Part shown: piece after piece, positions 45,480 through 59,935 of the stretch
How the letters are laid out: each line of letters begins with the position of its first letter
How positions within the stretch are numbered: the first letter of the stretch is position 1
From: Letharia columbiana
Taxonomy: Eukaryota; Ascomycota; Lecanoromycetes; Lecanorales; Parmeliaceae
Length of the DNA: 64,000 nucleotides
NCBI RefSeq assembly: GCF_014066305.1
Contig: NW_023501040.1
Location: 248,001 to 312,000 of the forward strand
Direction: 5' to 3'
Made by a program: the position numbers and the translations under genes
The notes under the pieces: generated by a model
Databases searched by the model: none
Seen by the model: the letters and a program-made list of their open reading frames with translations, nothing else
Told to the model about the DNA's origin: nothing

Positions 45480-48400
45480 AATAAGAGAGATTAAAATTAA
45501 CGATATGTCATTTATATTAATATTCTTTAAAAGATAAAAATTATTTTTAGATAAATTATTTAAATAAATCTTTTAAGTTAATACTCGTTTATTAATATAT
45601 AGCTATATAAACTTACTGGCCGAAAAGGTATGGGATATTCCATGGGATATTTCATATTAAGTGATATTATACCGTACCCGGGTATGGTATAGATAGGGTC
45701 GGATATCATATCATTTTTCTGGTATGGGTTCGGGATCTTGGCGGGATATCCCACGGTATGGTATATCTGTGGTATCATACCATGGAATGATATATGTATG
45801 GGATATCCCCACTAAGATTTCTATATTTAGAAGTATAAGTAGCTATTCTGATCCTCATTCTGGCCAACCATGGCTACCACTATCATCTACCATAACTGTT
45901 ACTACCATGGCTGCCACTACCATAGCTGTCACTATCATGGCTGTCACTATCATGGCTGCCACTACCATGACTGCCTCTATCATGACTGCCCCTACCATAA
46001 CTGCCCCTACCATGGCCACCCCTATCATGGCCACCCCTATTATGGCCACCCCTACCATAACTACTACTACCATGGCTACCATATAATAGTAGGCTATTTC
46101 AATAATAAATAGTGGTAGCCATGATAGTGGTAGCCATGGTAGTGGTAGCTGTTAGAATGTTAGGTATGTGATGTGTAGAACGGACGGGTTCTAAATATAG
46201 TACAAAATTAGGTAGCTGGAAAACATGGTGGCTGAGATGCGCGGGGGCCATATTTCGATGGCAGGCATGGTAGTGGCAGGCATGGTAGTGGTAGGTATGG
46301 TAGTGGCAGGCATGGTAGTGGCAGGCATGGTAGTAGTAGCTATTATGTCGGATTTATCGAATAAATGTATCTAAATATAGAAATTCCAGTCGGGATATCC
46401 CATACATATACCATTCCATGGTATGATACCACAGATATACCATACCGTGGGATATCCCGCCAAGATTCCATACCATACTAGGTATGGGATCATGGAAATC
46501 TCAATAATCAATATCATATCAGAGTATGGTATGGCAGGTCAATATCCTATATCATACCATACCTTTCCGACCAGTATTAATAATAAACTAACTCTTCAAA
46601 AATAAATAAGAGAAATTATTAAATTAGAAGCTTAAGAGAGATATTAAAAAGTCTAAGATATAAATATAATAGAAGAATTAAAATATATTATAAAGATAGT
46701 GAAAAAAAGAATTTTAAGAATTTTAAATCTAATTTAAAGAGATTAAATAAGTTTCTTTTATAAATATATAATATCTATATAGTAATCTATAATTACTCTT
46801 TATAGTTTAAGTAAAAGCGTATATAAATAATTAATTAAAATAATCTATATCTATATTATAGAATTTTAAAAACGAGATTTATTATATATTTATATTCTTT
46901 CTATATTATAAAGATTAATTCTCTAATATCGCTAAGATAAATTCGTTATTAATATTAAGATCTTTAATTAAAGTTTATTTCTTAATCTCTATACGATTAT
47001 AATAAGATATATATTTTATAGAAATTGTAGCTAGTATATTATTAATAGAATAAATATTATTTTATCTTATTAGAATTAAGATAAGAATATATATAATATA
47101 ATTTTAAAAGAATTTTAGTAACTATATCGTCTTTAAATTAGATTTTAAATAGACTATAAAATAAATATAAATTAAGATAATATAGATTTAGCTTAAATAA
47201 ATAAGATATAAAAAGATTAAGATATACGATAAATAAGCTCTTAAAAAGTCTATTAAATCTTTTTTAGCTTTAAATTATATAATTATAGTTCTTCTATTAA
47301 ATAATTATTTATATATCTATCGAATTAATATAGCGTAATATTTAATATTAATTAAAATCGATTTATTATAATAGATATAGTATATAAGTACTAGATTAAG
47401 CTAATAGCTTTTTTTAAGTAAATTAATACTATCGATAATAAATATAAATAAAAGGTTTTTTCTATATTATTCTATCGATATAATATATCTAAAAAAGAAT
47501 CGTTAAAATATATTAAAAGAATATATTATATTAAAGATATAAAGATATTATTTAAAGAATATTTTATATTAATTTAAACGCTAGAAAGCTCTTCTATTTA
47601 TATTATCTTATAATAAATATATTAAATTCTATATTCTTTAAAAATCTAGATATAATAAATAATAATACTATTTTTATTTATTATAATATTTATCTAATAA
47701 GAGATCTATTTTATAAAAACGTTAAATAAGATTAAATAAAAAATAAAGTAAAGATTTAATAGAGAAGATAATACTTATAAGATCTCTTTTTTATAATTCT
47801 AATATATATAAACTCGATAATTCTCTTCACTTTAAAATAAATATAAATTAAAATATATAAAGAATTTCTTCTTTATTAAATAGAACTATTTTAAATTATA
47901 AAATAAATAGCTTACCCCGCGATTAATAAAATTAAAAATCATAACTTTTTTTAATATAGTATTTCTTTTTATATAGATTAAATTTTTTTATATTAAGCGT
48001 ATTTTCTTTTAGTAATTTCTTTAATAAATAGAAATATTTTAAATTAAAAAATAAGAAGATTATCGAGCTAGAAATAATTTTAAAATATTATAGTTTTTTT
48101 TAATATAATATTCTTCTTTTAATTACTAAAACCTTTCGCGTTAGATTTATTTTTTTATTTTTTTATTTATAAAGAATTTAATTTCTTATTTATACTTTAT
48201 TTATATTTCTTAACTAATATAGATTCTTTCTTATCTAAATTACTTTATAACTATGTTTATATATATTAAATTAAATATTATATCTTTTTTTATTAATAAT
48301 ATATAAAGTAAGTAAGTTATTATTAAAGACTTCGATCTTTATTTAATTAAATTTTATTTTAAAAGAATAGATTTATAATAATATTAATCTTATTAATAAC

Positions 48401-49310
48401 TTTAATCTATAAAAAATATAGTATAAATATAAATAATATTATATTAATAATTAAAGTGGATTTTTATATAAGAATATAATTATTAAATTAATATCTAGAA
48501 GTATATATAGATAAATCTTAATAACGATTAAATCGCTATAATTAACGCTATTTAAAATAAAATAAAATATTTTATTTAAATAATTAATTATTCTTTCTAA
48601 ATGATTATAAAATTATTAATAAAAATTTATTTTTTAAAATATCGTATTATATAATATAATATAACGTTTAAATAACTATTACTATAGATTTATCTAGTAT
48701 TTTTCTTATTTTTACTTATAAATTCTCTTTATTATTACTACTTAATTCGCTTATAATATAATAATAAAATTCAATTTAGCATAATTATTAATCGCGATTA
48801 AACTTATTTTCTAAAATAAAATCGTTATATAAAATCGCTATAATATTAAGATTATTTACTATATATTATAACTCTTTAAAAGAATCTTATATTTTTTAAT
48901 TAATTAATTTTTTATATACGTTTCTACTTAAATTATAAAGAGTAATTATAAGCTATTATATAGATAATATTAATTTATAAAAAAGAATTATCTAATCTCT
49001 TTCAATTAAAATAGAAACCGTTTATTTTCTTTTCTTCGCTATGTTATAATATATTTTAATTCTTCTATTATTTTAATATCTTAGACTTTTTAATCTCTCT
49101 CTTATATTTTTAAATTAATAATTTCTTTCATTTATCTTTAGAAAATTAATTTATATAGCTATATATTAACGAGTAAATATTACTTTAAAAAATTTATCTA
49201 AAAACTTTACTTAATAGTCGTTTTAAGTTTTTTAAAGAATATTAATATATCTAATATATCGCTAATTTTAATCTCTTTTATTAATATTTATATCTTTATA
49301 TTTACTTTTA
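45480..49310. mobile_element. Inverted-arm unit F (relic), interrupted by a foldback element
   Basis: The left arm (45480-45613 plus 46590-46840) is the inverted partner of the right arm (48890-49310): ATTAAAATTA(A/G)CGATAT, TTAATATATAGCTATATAAA, AAAAAGTCTAAGATAT and ATTACTCTTTATA all recur reversed. A solo right-type arm lies at 28016-28440. Arms of about 380 bases with a 2 kb interior fit either a DNA transposon with long inverted ends or two opposed repeats. The interior (46841-48889) is RIP-saturated and no transposase motif can be read. Confidence 0.55.
45614..46582. mobile_element. Foldback-type element with long inverted ends and inner minisatellite
   Basis: The ends (45616-45832 and about 46368-46574) are imperfect inverted repeats of about 210 bp: ACTGGCCGAAAAGG against the reverse of CCTTTCCGACCAGT, and both hold GGCGGGATATCCCACGGTAT. 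The centre is 15-base minisatellite DNA, (ACTACCATGGCTGCC)-like from 45870 to 46080 and its complement (GGCAGGCATGGTAGT) at 46110-46150 and 46260-46340. The whole element can therefore fold on itself. ATAAACT flanks it on both sides (45607-45613 and 46583-46589). RIP has not affected it. No transposase. Open frames inside are repeat translations. Confidence 0.8.
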
Positions 49311-49389
49311 ATAGAATATTAAAATATATTTAACGTCTTACTTTCTTTTATTATATATAAATTTACGAGTTTAAATCTATAGATTAAAT

Positions 49390-49750
49390 TTATAATCTAT
49401 TTTCTTAATTAGAGCTATCGAGTAAATTTAATTAAAGCTATCGAGTAAATTATAATAAGAGATATTAAAATTCTTTACCTTTAAGTAATTATAGAATTAA
49501 ATTTTATAAATTTTCAAGAATTAAAACGTATAATTTATTCTCTATAATCTAAAAGAAAAATCGAAAGTTTTTAATAGAAAATAATAAAGTTATTAAAGGA
49601 TTAAAGATAGAAAAGGAGATTTTAATAATTACGAATATTAACTTATTTATACGCGATATCTAATTAAAAAGCGTAGTAAATATATTTTTATCATTAACTA
49701 TATATATGTATTTAAGATATTTAACTTAGCTCTATCTTATTCTATTATAT
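49390..49750 (-). repeat. B-type repeat, reverse
   Basis: It ends in the reversed terminal block (AAGATATTTAACTTAGCTCTATCTTATTCTATTATAT). It starts at the ATAATCTATTTTCTTAATTAGAGC end. It follows the F unit directly. Confidence 0.65.
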
Positions 49751-50029
49751 AAAATAATTTAAAATAATATTTAATACTCTACTTATATAGAGAAAATATA
49801 TAAAATTAATTTTCTTTACATATATTTAAATAAGAGCGAAATCTTTAACTACTATTTAAAAAGATATAATATATCTTAAAGAAAATTTTATATTAAGTAA
49901 TATTATATTATAATCGAATATAATAGAAATAAAGTCGAGTATTATATTCTTTTTTAATATAGATTTTAAATTTTAATAATATATACTATAAGATAGTATA
50001 TCTATAGTACTATATTATAAAATAATTAA

Positions 50030-50645
50030 TATATATAATAGAATAAGATAGAGTTAAGCTTAATAATCTTAAATTTATATATATAATTAATTATAAATTT
50101 AAGTCTTCTAGGCTTTTTAATTAGATTTATTAAATTATCGCGAGTAAATAAATTAGCGTCCGTAATTATTAAAATCTCACTCTCTCGCGCTTCTCTTATT
50201 AAAAAAATAGATATATATTATTAATATATAGAATAACCTTTTTATTTTCTATTAAAATTTTAAAATTTTTTTTAAATTATAGAACGAAATATAGATCTTT
50301 AGATAAAAAAGAAATTCTTAAATGTAGTTTTATAACTATTAAAGTGTAAGAAATTTAAATATCGCTTATTAAAGTTCGCTCGATAGCCTTAATTAAAAAA
50401 TAGATATATATTATTTAACTTTAGAATAACCTGTTTATTTTCTATTAAAACTTTATAATTTTTCTTTTAAATTATAGAACGTAATATGGGCTTTTATATA
50501 AAAAAAGAATTACTAAATTTAGTCTTATAGATATTTAAAGATAAGAAATTTCAATATCGCTTATTAAAGATTATTTATTAAATTTACTCGATAGTCTTAA
50601 TTTAAAAAAATTATTATAAATTTAATTTATAGACTTTTACTCGTA
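50030..50645 (+). repeat. B-type repeat, forward, internally duplicated
   Basis: Terminal block at 50030, end block TAGACTTTTACTCG at 50631-50645. The inner segment ATATTATT...ATCGCTTATTAAAG occurs twice (about 50210-50370 and 50405-50570). Confidence 0.65.
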
Positions 50646-53600
50646 TATTTATAATATAATATTATAAAATAATTTTTTTTTTTTTTTATAAATATATAAT
50701 AATATATTTATAGAATAATTTAATTAAAAAATAGAGAATATGTTTATTATTCTTTATTAAGAGAAAATATAAAGAGTAATTTAAAGTAACTATCTATCTT
50801 ATTATTATTAATAATAATATAAATTAAAATTAGAATTATAAGTCTCTCTATCCTTCTAATTAATATTATAATATAATAGAATATTCTAAATTAAGAATCT
50901 TTAAATATTATAAAAATAAAATTCTATAATTATTTTAATATATTAGATAAATTTAATGAACTTTATATTTATCTTTTTTTTTAAATTCTTTATCTCTCTT
51001 CTATTCTACTTTATAATAATCTTTTAAAATACTTTAAATCTATCTCTATTTAATTAAACTTATTAATTATTTAGAAATAAATTCATTTTTTATATTATTT
51101 TAAATTTCTTTATTAAGATTAAATTTATTATTATTAACTCTCTCTACTTATAAGTCTATCGATTATTTTTTTATAAAATTCTATTTTTTTAGCGATAGAT
51201 TTTAACGAACTTATAAATATTTATATATTATAAATATTATACTTATTAAAATATCTTTTATAAATTTATTATTTTCGCTAATATAATTATTACGATTATT
51301 AAAATTAATAATTAAATCTTTATATAAAGTACTATTAGCTTTTTTAATTTAATTCGATATATTAAAATCTTTATTAAAATTAAATTTAATCTATTTAAAC
51401 TTATTTCTTAATAACTTTTTATTTTTTTAAGATTTATTAAAGTATTAATATCTATCTATAAAATTCTTTAAATTAATTTCTTTATATTAATTTAATTTTA
51501 ATTAATTAAATTAAAATTTTACAAACTTATATTTTTTATAAATTTATAAATTTAAATATTATTCTAAAGATAAAATACTTTTAATAATTATAAAGTTATA
51601 TAAACTTACTTAATACTTTTAATAATTAAAAGAGTTTAATAAAAGTTATTAAAAAAGTATATAAATATACTATTAAAAAAAGTAAGATATTTTTAAATAC
51701 TTTAAAAAATATAAGTAACGATTTTAATATTATAGCGATCTTATATAAAGACTTTATTTTAGAAAATAAATTTAATTATAATTAATAACTAAGTTAAATT
51801 AAACTCTATTAATATATTATAAATAAATTAAATAATAATATTAAGAAGAATCTTAAAGTAAAAATAAATAAAAATTTAATTTTTTAAAAAAAGATAAATA
51901 ATATTAAATAATACTATAGTAATAACTCTTTTAAAGTTATACTTTTTTTATAATATAACAATTTAAAGTATTATTTTATTAATAATTTATAATTATTTAG
52001 AAAGAAGAGTTAATTATTAAAAAAAAATCGCGTTTTAAATAGCGTTAATTATAGCGATTTAATTATTATAGCGATTTATTTATATTTATTTTTAAATATT
52101 AATTAAATAACTATATTTCTTTTATAGAAACTTATTTCGATTATTAATATATTAATATTTACAAGATTTCTAAATTATTAATAGATTATAATTAATAGTA
52201 TAATTAATATTCTTTATAGACTTTATTTTTTTTATTTTTTAATTAAATAAAAAAGAAGTCTTTAATAATAATTTAATTATTCTATAAATTATTTAATAGA
52301 GAAAAATAATAATATTTAATTTAAAGAATTTAAATATAATTATTGAAGAATATAAATAAGAAAGAATATATATTAATTAAATAATATATATAAAGTATAT
52401 AAAAATATTAAATTACTTATAGAAAAAGAAATATATATATCTAACGCGAAAGATTTTAATAATTAAAAAAAGAATATAATATTAAAAACGTTATAATATT
52501 TTAAGACTATCGTTAATATATTAATCTGCTTATTTTATAATTTAGAAATTATTCTATAATTTAATATATTTCTATTTATAAAAGAAATTATTAAAAAAAA
52601 ATCTAATATAAAAAGCTTTTCTATATAAAAAAAGGAATATAATATTAAAAAGATTTATAATATTTTAATATTATAGTTAACGCCATAAGCTATTTATAAT
52701 ATAATTTAAAATATCTTTCTTTAATAAAGAAGAAATTATTTATATACTTTAATTTATAATTATTTTATAAATTAAAAAAATTATCAGGTTTATATTATAG
52801 TAAAATTATTATAAAGAGCTTTTATAAATATTAATCTCTCTAGTATACTTTTTCTTTATTTAATATTTAATATTATTTATTATTATTATAAAAAAAGTTT
52901 TTTATTATATAAATAATATAATAAATAGAAAGAATATTATTATTTATTATATATAGATCTTTAAAAAATATAAAGTTTAATTTATTTAAAAAAAGATATT
53001 ATAGATAAAAAGCTTTTTAATATTTAAATCAATATAATATTTTCTTTTAATAATATCTTCTATATCTCTAATATAGACTTTATTTAAATATATCTTAATA
53101 ATTCTTTTTTAGATATATTATAATAATAGATTATTATAAAAGAAATCTTTTATTTATTTTCGCTTTTAATATTATTAATTTAATTAAAAGAAAGCTATTA
53201 ATCTAACTTAGCGTTTATATACTATCTTAATTATACTAAATAAATTATTATTATTATTAAATATTATATTAATTTAATTTAAAAGATAAATAAAGAGTTA
53301 TTTAATAGAAGAATTATTATTATATAATTTAAAATTAGAAATTATTTAATAGACTTTTATAAAGCTTATTTCTTATATATCTTAATACTTTTAATAAAAA
53401 ATTAATTTAAATCTATATTATTCTAATATATATTATTTTTATATTTTATTTAAAAATTAACTTAATCGCTATCTTTATAAATATATTTAAAAATATATTT
53501 AGAAATTTTTATATTAACGTAAATCTTTATAATAATATATATATTATATTTAATTAATAAATAGAGATTATAAAATATTATTTAATAATTTTATTTAATT

Positions 53601-53770
53601 TTATTATTTAATATTTTAGTAAATCTAGATTAATAATATATATAATATTCGAAGTCTAATTTAAATATAATATATTTATTAAATTTCCTCGAAAATCGCT
53701 TATTATATACGTTTTTATTTATACTTATTTAAGATAAAATAGTATTAATAATATATAAATTTAAATCTAT
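50646..53770. other. RIP-mutated DNA, 3.1 kb, no gene read
   Basis: A/T saturated. Some stretches recur inside it in altered form (AATAGAAAAAGAATATAATATTAAAAACGTTATAATATTTTAA near 52450-52500 and 52610-52670), suggesting an internal duplication. No protein motif. 52025-52085 holds a short CGATTTA(A/T)TTATTATAG repeat. Confidence 0.4.
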
Positions 53771-54125
53771 AAATTAATTTTATAATCTATTACTTTAATT
53801 AGAGCTATCGAGTATTTATAATAAACGATTTTTAATAAGTAATCTTTATATTTCTTATTTTCAAAGAATTATAAAATTAAAGTTTAATATTTTTTTCTAT
53901 ATAAAAAGTGTAAATTGCGATTTATAATTTTAAAAAAAGATTAAAATTTAATAGAAAATAGTAAAGTTATTAAAAGATTAAAAGTAGAAAAAAGATTTTA
54001 ATAATTATAAACGCTATTTTATTTATTTATAATATCGAATTAAAAAGCGTAACGAACTCGAATTTATAATTAATTATATATATAAATTTAAGATTTTTTA
54101 GCTTAATTCTATCTTATTTATTTAT
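53770..54125 (-). repeat. B-type repeat, reverse
   Basis: End block ATCTATAAATTAATTTTATAATCTATTACTTTAATTAGAGC at the left, reversed terminal block TTTTAGCTTAATTCTATCTTATT at the right. Confidence 0.65.
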
Positions 54126-55465
54126 ATTTTTATTAATATAATTAATTAAACTCTTTTATAATAAAAGAATTATTATTTATTCTATAATAATTTCGCTTAC
54201 TATTTATCTATTATAGATATAAATTAACTTATTAATATTAATATTAATAATATCTTTCTTTTATAGTTATTAATAAAATTATTTATTTTAATTAATCTAT
54301 TTAACTTTATAGTAATTTATTTTTTAGTTTATTTTTAAGTTAAAGCTTATTATTCTTAATAAAATTAAAAATTTATATAAACATATTCGCTTTATTACTC
54401 TAATCGCGAATATAAAAAAATTTAAATAATAATATATAAAAGATATTATAAGTTTTATATAATAATATTAAGTTTAAATAATAGATTTAAAGTCTTATTT
54501 CAATTATAATCTAAAGTAGTTCTATAAAATAATTCTTACTTAATCTTTTCTATTTTAAGTTTCTACTCGTTAATATAATTAAATTATTTATTTTATATAT
54601 TTAAGATTAATAGATTCTATTATTATATTTGATTTAAAGTATAATAATATTATAAATATTATTTTTATCTTATCTCTTAAAATCTATATTTATAAGAAAT
54701 ATCTTCTCTTTAATAAAGTTCTTTTTAATCTTTTAACGAATTTTAGAATAGTATTTATATATTAAAAAAAAACTTTTTATAAAAAAGAATTTACTCGTTA
54801 TATTAGTAAACTCTATTATTTAAATTTTTATTAATTATATATTAAAATATTCTTTATATATATTATTTACGTTATTATTATTATAAGCTCTTTACTTCTT
54901 TATAACAACTTTTTTCATCTAAAATAAAAGCTTATTTTATAAAACTAATAATAATTTAATATTTAATAATAAAGTACTCTTATAAATAAAGTTTCGCGAT
55001 ATTTTACTAATAGAATTTAACTTATCTATTTAATAAAAAATTTAAATTTATAAAAAGCTAGTTTTAGCGATAAACGAGTTTAGTTAAAGATTGATTTCTT
55101 TTATATAATAAATATTTTAATATAAAATATATTATCTTCTAGATAAAATTATTATTTTTTATAAATATTATAAAATAAATAATTCTTAATTATAGTCTCA
55201 TAATCTTACTTTTTATAGACTATTTATCTAAATTAAGATATTTTTTATTACTATTATTTATTCTTATTTATTTATAAAAGTATAATTTATAAGTTAAAGT
55301 AAATAGCATTAATCTTTAGAAATAACTTTACGTTTAAATTATAATAGTATAGAAATACTATAATTATAAAAGAATTTCGAATCTATTAAAAGGTTAGCTC
55401 GACGTTATTTATTTACGCTAATATTTTTAATTTCTTATTATTTTTACTTTTTTTAAATAAGTTAA
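54126..55465. other. RIP-mutated DNA, no gene read
   Basis: No repeat partner or coding stretch recognised. Confidence 0.4.
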
Positions 55466-55750
55466 TAAATTATTAATATATATAATAGAATAAGATAGAA
55501 TTAAGTTAAAAAATCTTAAATCTATTTATATAGCTAATAATAAATTCGAGACTATTACATCTTTTAATTAAACTATCTACGATAGCTCGCTAGCTCTTTT
55601 AAAATCTCTTATTTAAAAAAATATATATATATTATTTATAAATAGATTAGCTTAATTATTTTCTATAAAATCTTTAAATTCTTTTAAACTATAGAGCGTA
55701 TTTTACGCTTTTTATTATTAAAAGAATTATAAAATTTAGTTTTATTAAAA
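55466..55750 (+). repeat. B-type repeat, forward, truncated
   Basis: Terminal block ATATAATAGAATAAGATAGAATTAAGT and inner B sequence to about 55750, where it stops. No C-type end block is seen. Confidence 0.6.
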
Positions 55751-56424
55751 TCCTTTTTTTAAGAAGTTAAAAAAGAGCTTAAAGAAGATATAGAATATTT
55801 AAAAAGAATTTATTAATTTAAAGATTATTTAAGAATATCTTTTAAAGTTAAATGTCTTATAATATACTAAGTATAAAGAAATTAAGTTTATAAGAGTTAT
55901 TATTAAGATAAATATAATAGAAATAGCGCGAATAGTATTTAATATTAAATATACGCTTTATATCTATAATTAAAATTAAATTATATATAATTCTTATATT
56001 TTTAGATACTAAAATTCATTTAAACTTGAAAAAAGTAATATATTATAATTATAAGTAGAAAAATTATTATTGAAATTGAAACATAGATAGTCTTCTTTTA
56101 AATTACTATAAGAGATACTTATAAAGTATACTTAATAGATATTTCTAATAATACTCTAGTACGTTCTTCTTTCTATATATAAGTTATTTATTTTATAATT
56201 TCTTTATATATAGTAGATATATCGACGGTTATATAGTTTTAAAATACTCGTTAGTTCTAATAATATATAAAGCTTTATATATAGAGTTACTCTTTTTATT
56301 ATAATTTAAATTACTAAGAAATTATAATAACTAGTTAATAGAATAAATAATTAAAAATTATTTATATTCTACGATAATAATAAAAATTGATAAGAAGAAG
56401 TATATTCAATATAAATTATATTAT
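55751..56424. other. RIP-mutated DNA between two B copies
   Basis: No repeat partner and no gene recognised. Confidence 0.4.
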
Positions 56425-57055
56425 TAATATATATAAAAGAATAAAATAGAGCTAAATTAGAAAATCTTAAATTTATATATATAATTAATTATAAATTTAA
56501 AATTATTTCGTCTTTTAATTAGATCGACTAAGTTATTATAGATAAATAAATTAGCGTCTATAATTATTAAAATCTCGTCCTTTCGCGTCTTTCTTATTAA
56601 AAAAATAGACGTATATTATTAATATATAAAATAACTTTTTTTAATTAAAATTTTAAGATTTTTTTTTAATCTTAAAGCGCTATTTATGCTTTTCGAATTT
56701 TTTCGAATTTTAAAATTAAATTTTATAATTATTAAAGCGTAAGAAATTTAAATATCGCTTATTAAAGCTCGCTCGATAGTTAAATAGCCTTAATTAAATA
56801 TATATTATTTAATTTTAGAATAACTTTTTTATTTTCTATCAAAATTTTAAGATTTCTTTTTTCAATTATAGAATGAAATATAGGCTTTTAGAAAGAAAAA
56901 GAATTTTTAAATTTAGTTCTATAATTATCAAAGTGTAAGAAATTCAAATATCGCTTGCTAAAGTTCGCTTATTAAAGATCGCTTATCTACTTCCTTAATA
57001 GTTCTAATTAAAAAAAAAATTACAAATTTAATTTCTAGACCTTTACTCGTTAGAG
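56425..57055 (+). repeat. B-type repeat, forward, internally duplicated
   Basis: Terminal block at 56428, end block TAGACCTTTACTCG at 57037-57050. The inner segment is doubled like the copy at 50030, so the two may descend from one duplicated form. Confidence 0.65.
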
Positions 57056-59469
57056 TTTACTATAATAATTAAAAAATCTAAAATAAATAAATATGAAATA
57101 GTTCTTGATTTATTAAGAAGTTAGATATTTCTTTTACTTAATCGATATAAAAGATTTATTTATTCTTAATTTAAGAATAAATAAATCTTTTATTCTACTT
57201 ACTTTAAAGCTTCGCTTAATTATATTATTACTATTTGCTCTCTTATTATTAATTATAAAATAATAAAGTCTTTCTTTATCTACTTACGATAATAAAATTA
57301 ATTCGAGTAATTTCTTATTAAAGAAGATTAAGAATAGTAAAAATATAAGATCTAAGTTTATTAATAACGCTAAGATTAATATATTTAATATCGCTAAGAT
57401 TAATATAATAGTCTATTATTATTTAATCTATAAGAATAATAATAAACGATTTATATTAATAATAAATATTATTTATAATATCTCGTTAATATTATATTTA
57501 CTTTCTTTTACTCGAATATCTTACGACTCTTATATATCGATTTATAAACGTTATGTCTAGAAATTTAAAAGAGAATAAAGTATAAAAGATATTACGATTT
57601 TAAATATTTTATTTAAATTAATAGCGTTAACGTAAGTTATCTTTAAAATATTATAACTATCTAGATATTTTAATAGAATTAAGATATAAAATATTTCTCT
57701 TATATCGTCTTTATAATTATAAGTTAGAATTTATTAATAGCTCGAATAAACGAAAACTTTTAAAGAGTTAAATCTATTTAATATTAGAATATAAGTTAAG
57801 ATTAATAAAATCCTAAATAAATATCTAAATAAATATCTAAAAAGAGATTTATAATATTAATCTATAAATCGTTTATTTTTCTTATTCTTTTTATAGAAAA
57901 GTAAAATAGAGAATTTTCTTCTTCTATATAAACTATTAAAAGCTAAACGCTATTATTAAAAGAAATTAATACTTAATTTCATTAATAGATAAGATTTTAG
58001 TAAATATTTAGAGTTATAAATATCTTATTTAAATAAATATTATAGTTATATTTAATAAGTTATATATATATTTTAATAGCGAGAATTTTATTACTATTAT
58101 TAATTATCTCGAAATATATAAATATTAAATTCTTTCTTTCGATTTAATTAATAATTTAATAATATATAGATAATATATAAATATATACTATTTAAGTATT
58201 TAAATAAACTCTATTAAATTTATCTTAATAATAGTTTTATCTATAATAAGATAAAAAAGAAATCTATTTAATATATTGAATAAATTCTCTAGAAGTTAAA
58301 AAACGTTAACTGTTTAATATATAGTCTTAAGTATAATTTCTACGTTTAAAAATCTAAACTTTTAAATTAAATAATATTTATAACTAGAATATAATAATAT
58401 TTTATTAAAACTTAAGCTATCGTTAAGTATATTATATCTATAAATTTTAAAAAGATATAGATCTTTATTAGAATTTATAATTTTTATTAGTAATTTATTA
58501 GAGACTTTTTTGAAATATTAAAATTTATAATAAAATTTATAATAAAGTTATAAAATATAAATAATTTCTAGTATATTAAGAGATCTTTTATTTTCTAAAA
58601 GTTATTATTATTAAATTCTTAATTCTATATCTTTTTAATAGAATAAAAAGAATATTTTAGCGATTTACGCTTCTAATTATATTAATAAAAAAAGAATTTA
58701 ATTTAATAATAAGAGAAAACCTTTCTTAATAGTTTTCTATAATAAAAATCTAATCTCTATTAAATATTATTACTAAATTCAAGAAATAATTAATAAATAT
58801 TTACTATCTAAAATACTAGGGTCTTTAATTAAGATATATGAATATTTTTATTAAAATCTTTATCGATTATAAAAGACTTATTTATTTTATAAAAAAAAGA
58901 TATCTTAATTTATACTAAGATCGATATTTAAATATACTCTTAAGATTTAATATAAAGATTATTTATTAATTTTAATATTAAAATATTAAGATAAATATAT
59001 TTATATATATAATTAAGTATAAATAATTACGTTAATAGTATTAAATAATTATTATTTTTAATAAGTAGAAATTAAATAGCGATTATTCTAATATATATAT
59101 TATCGATAATTCTATCTTTTATAAGATAATAGAAGCTAATAAAGAAGATAACTATTATATAAAAATTTAAAAATTTATTATCGAAGACGATATTAAGTTT
59201 CGAGAGATTATTCTTAATAAGTACTTTATATAAGATAAAGTACTTTTATATAAGAATTATTTATAAGATATATAGTTAATAATTCTATAACTATCTCGAG
59301 ATAAAATATATTTATAAATTATCTAATAGGAAATACTATTAGCGAAATATAAAGATAATAATAGCTATTTATATTTAGAATTACTATATCTACTAAAGAG
59401 CTAAAATCTCTCGTTATTAAGAGTATAATTTCTTTTAATCTTTATTAATTCTATAGAAGTAATAATAAG
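57056..59469. other. RIP-mutated DNA, 2.4 kb, no gene read
   Basis: AT-saturated, all frames closed. A TATTTATTCTTAATTTAAGAATAAATA palindromic stretch lies near 57160-57185. No family recognised. Confidence 0.4.
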
Positions 59470-59935
59470 ATACAAGTAAAGGCCCATGAATTAAATTCAT
59501 GGAGTTAGATTTTTCTAAGTCAAATCGAGTTTTAGCCCTAGCCCTAAGTCAAATCGAACTCTAATCGCTTGCTGTGCGTTTTTGATCTACTTTCACTACT
59601 ACAAAATTGATTTAATCTATATAGTATATAGGCATATATGTGCGAAGAGAGGTGCGCTAAGGCCTAATTAGGAAGGTATATCAAGTGTAGAGGATTAATC
59701 CGTAATAATTGCTTATAAAAAACAGAGAAAGGCCATATCCTTATGGCAAGAAGCATCGAAATACCGGAAAGAAATGGAGATAACGTGCCAGTTAGTGATG
59801 TGAATCCCACAATATCTCCTACCGCAGTAAAATCTTTCGAATAATAAAATAGTTGTAGACATCGGACGATTTTAATTCATTCAAATATGTATCGTTCGAT
59901 ATTTCTTCTACAGAGGTCGTAGTAATATACTATAT
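59470..59935 (-). repeat. Block C, reverse, best preserved
   Basis: It contains an extra repeat of the AAATCGA(G/A)(T/C)T(T/C)TA segment near 59517-59560 (GTCAAATCGAGTTTTAGCCC then AGTCAAATCGAACTC). It also has a 30-base stretch (CTTTCACTACTACAAAATTG, 59590-59609) that most C copies lack; 33815-33835 has a mutated version. Confidence 0.75.

Noticed and set aside
45724..46112. Open frames of 75-120 codons within the foldback element
   Set aside because: They are translations of the 15-base minisatellite (runs of Thr-Met/Ala-Val-Met or Tyr-His-Cys) on both strands. A period divisible by three keeps frames open without selection.
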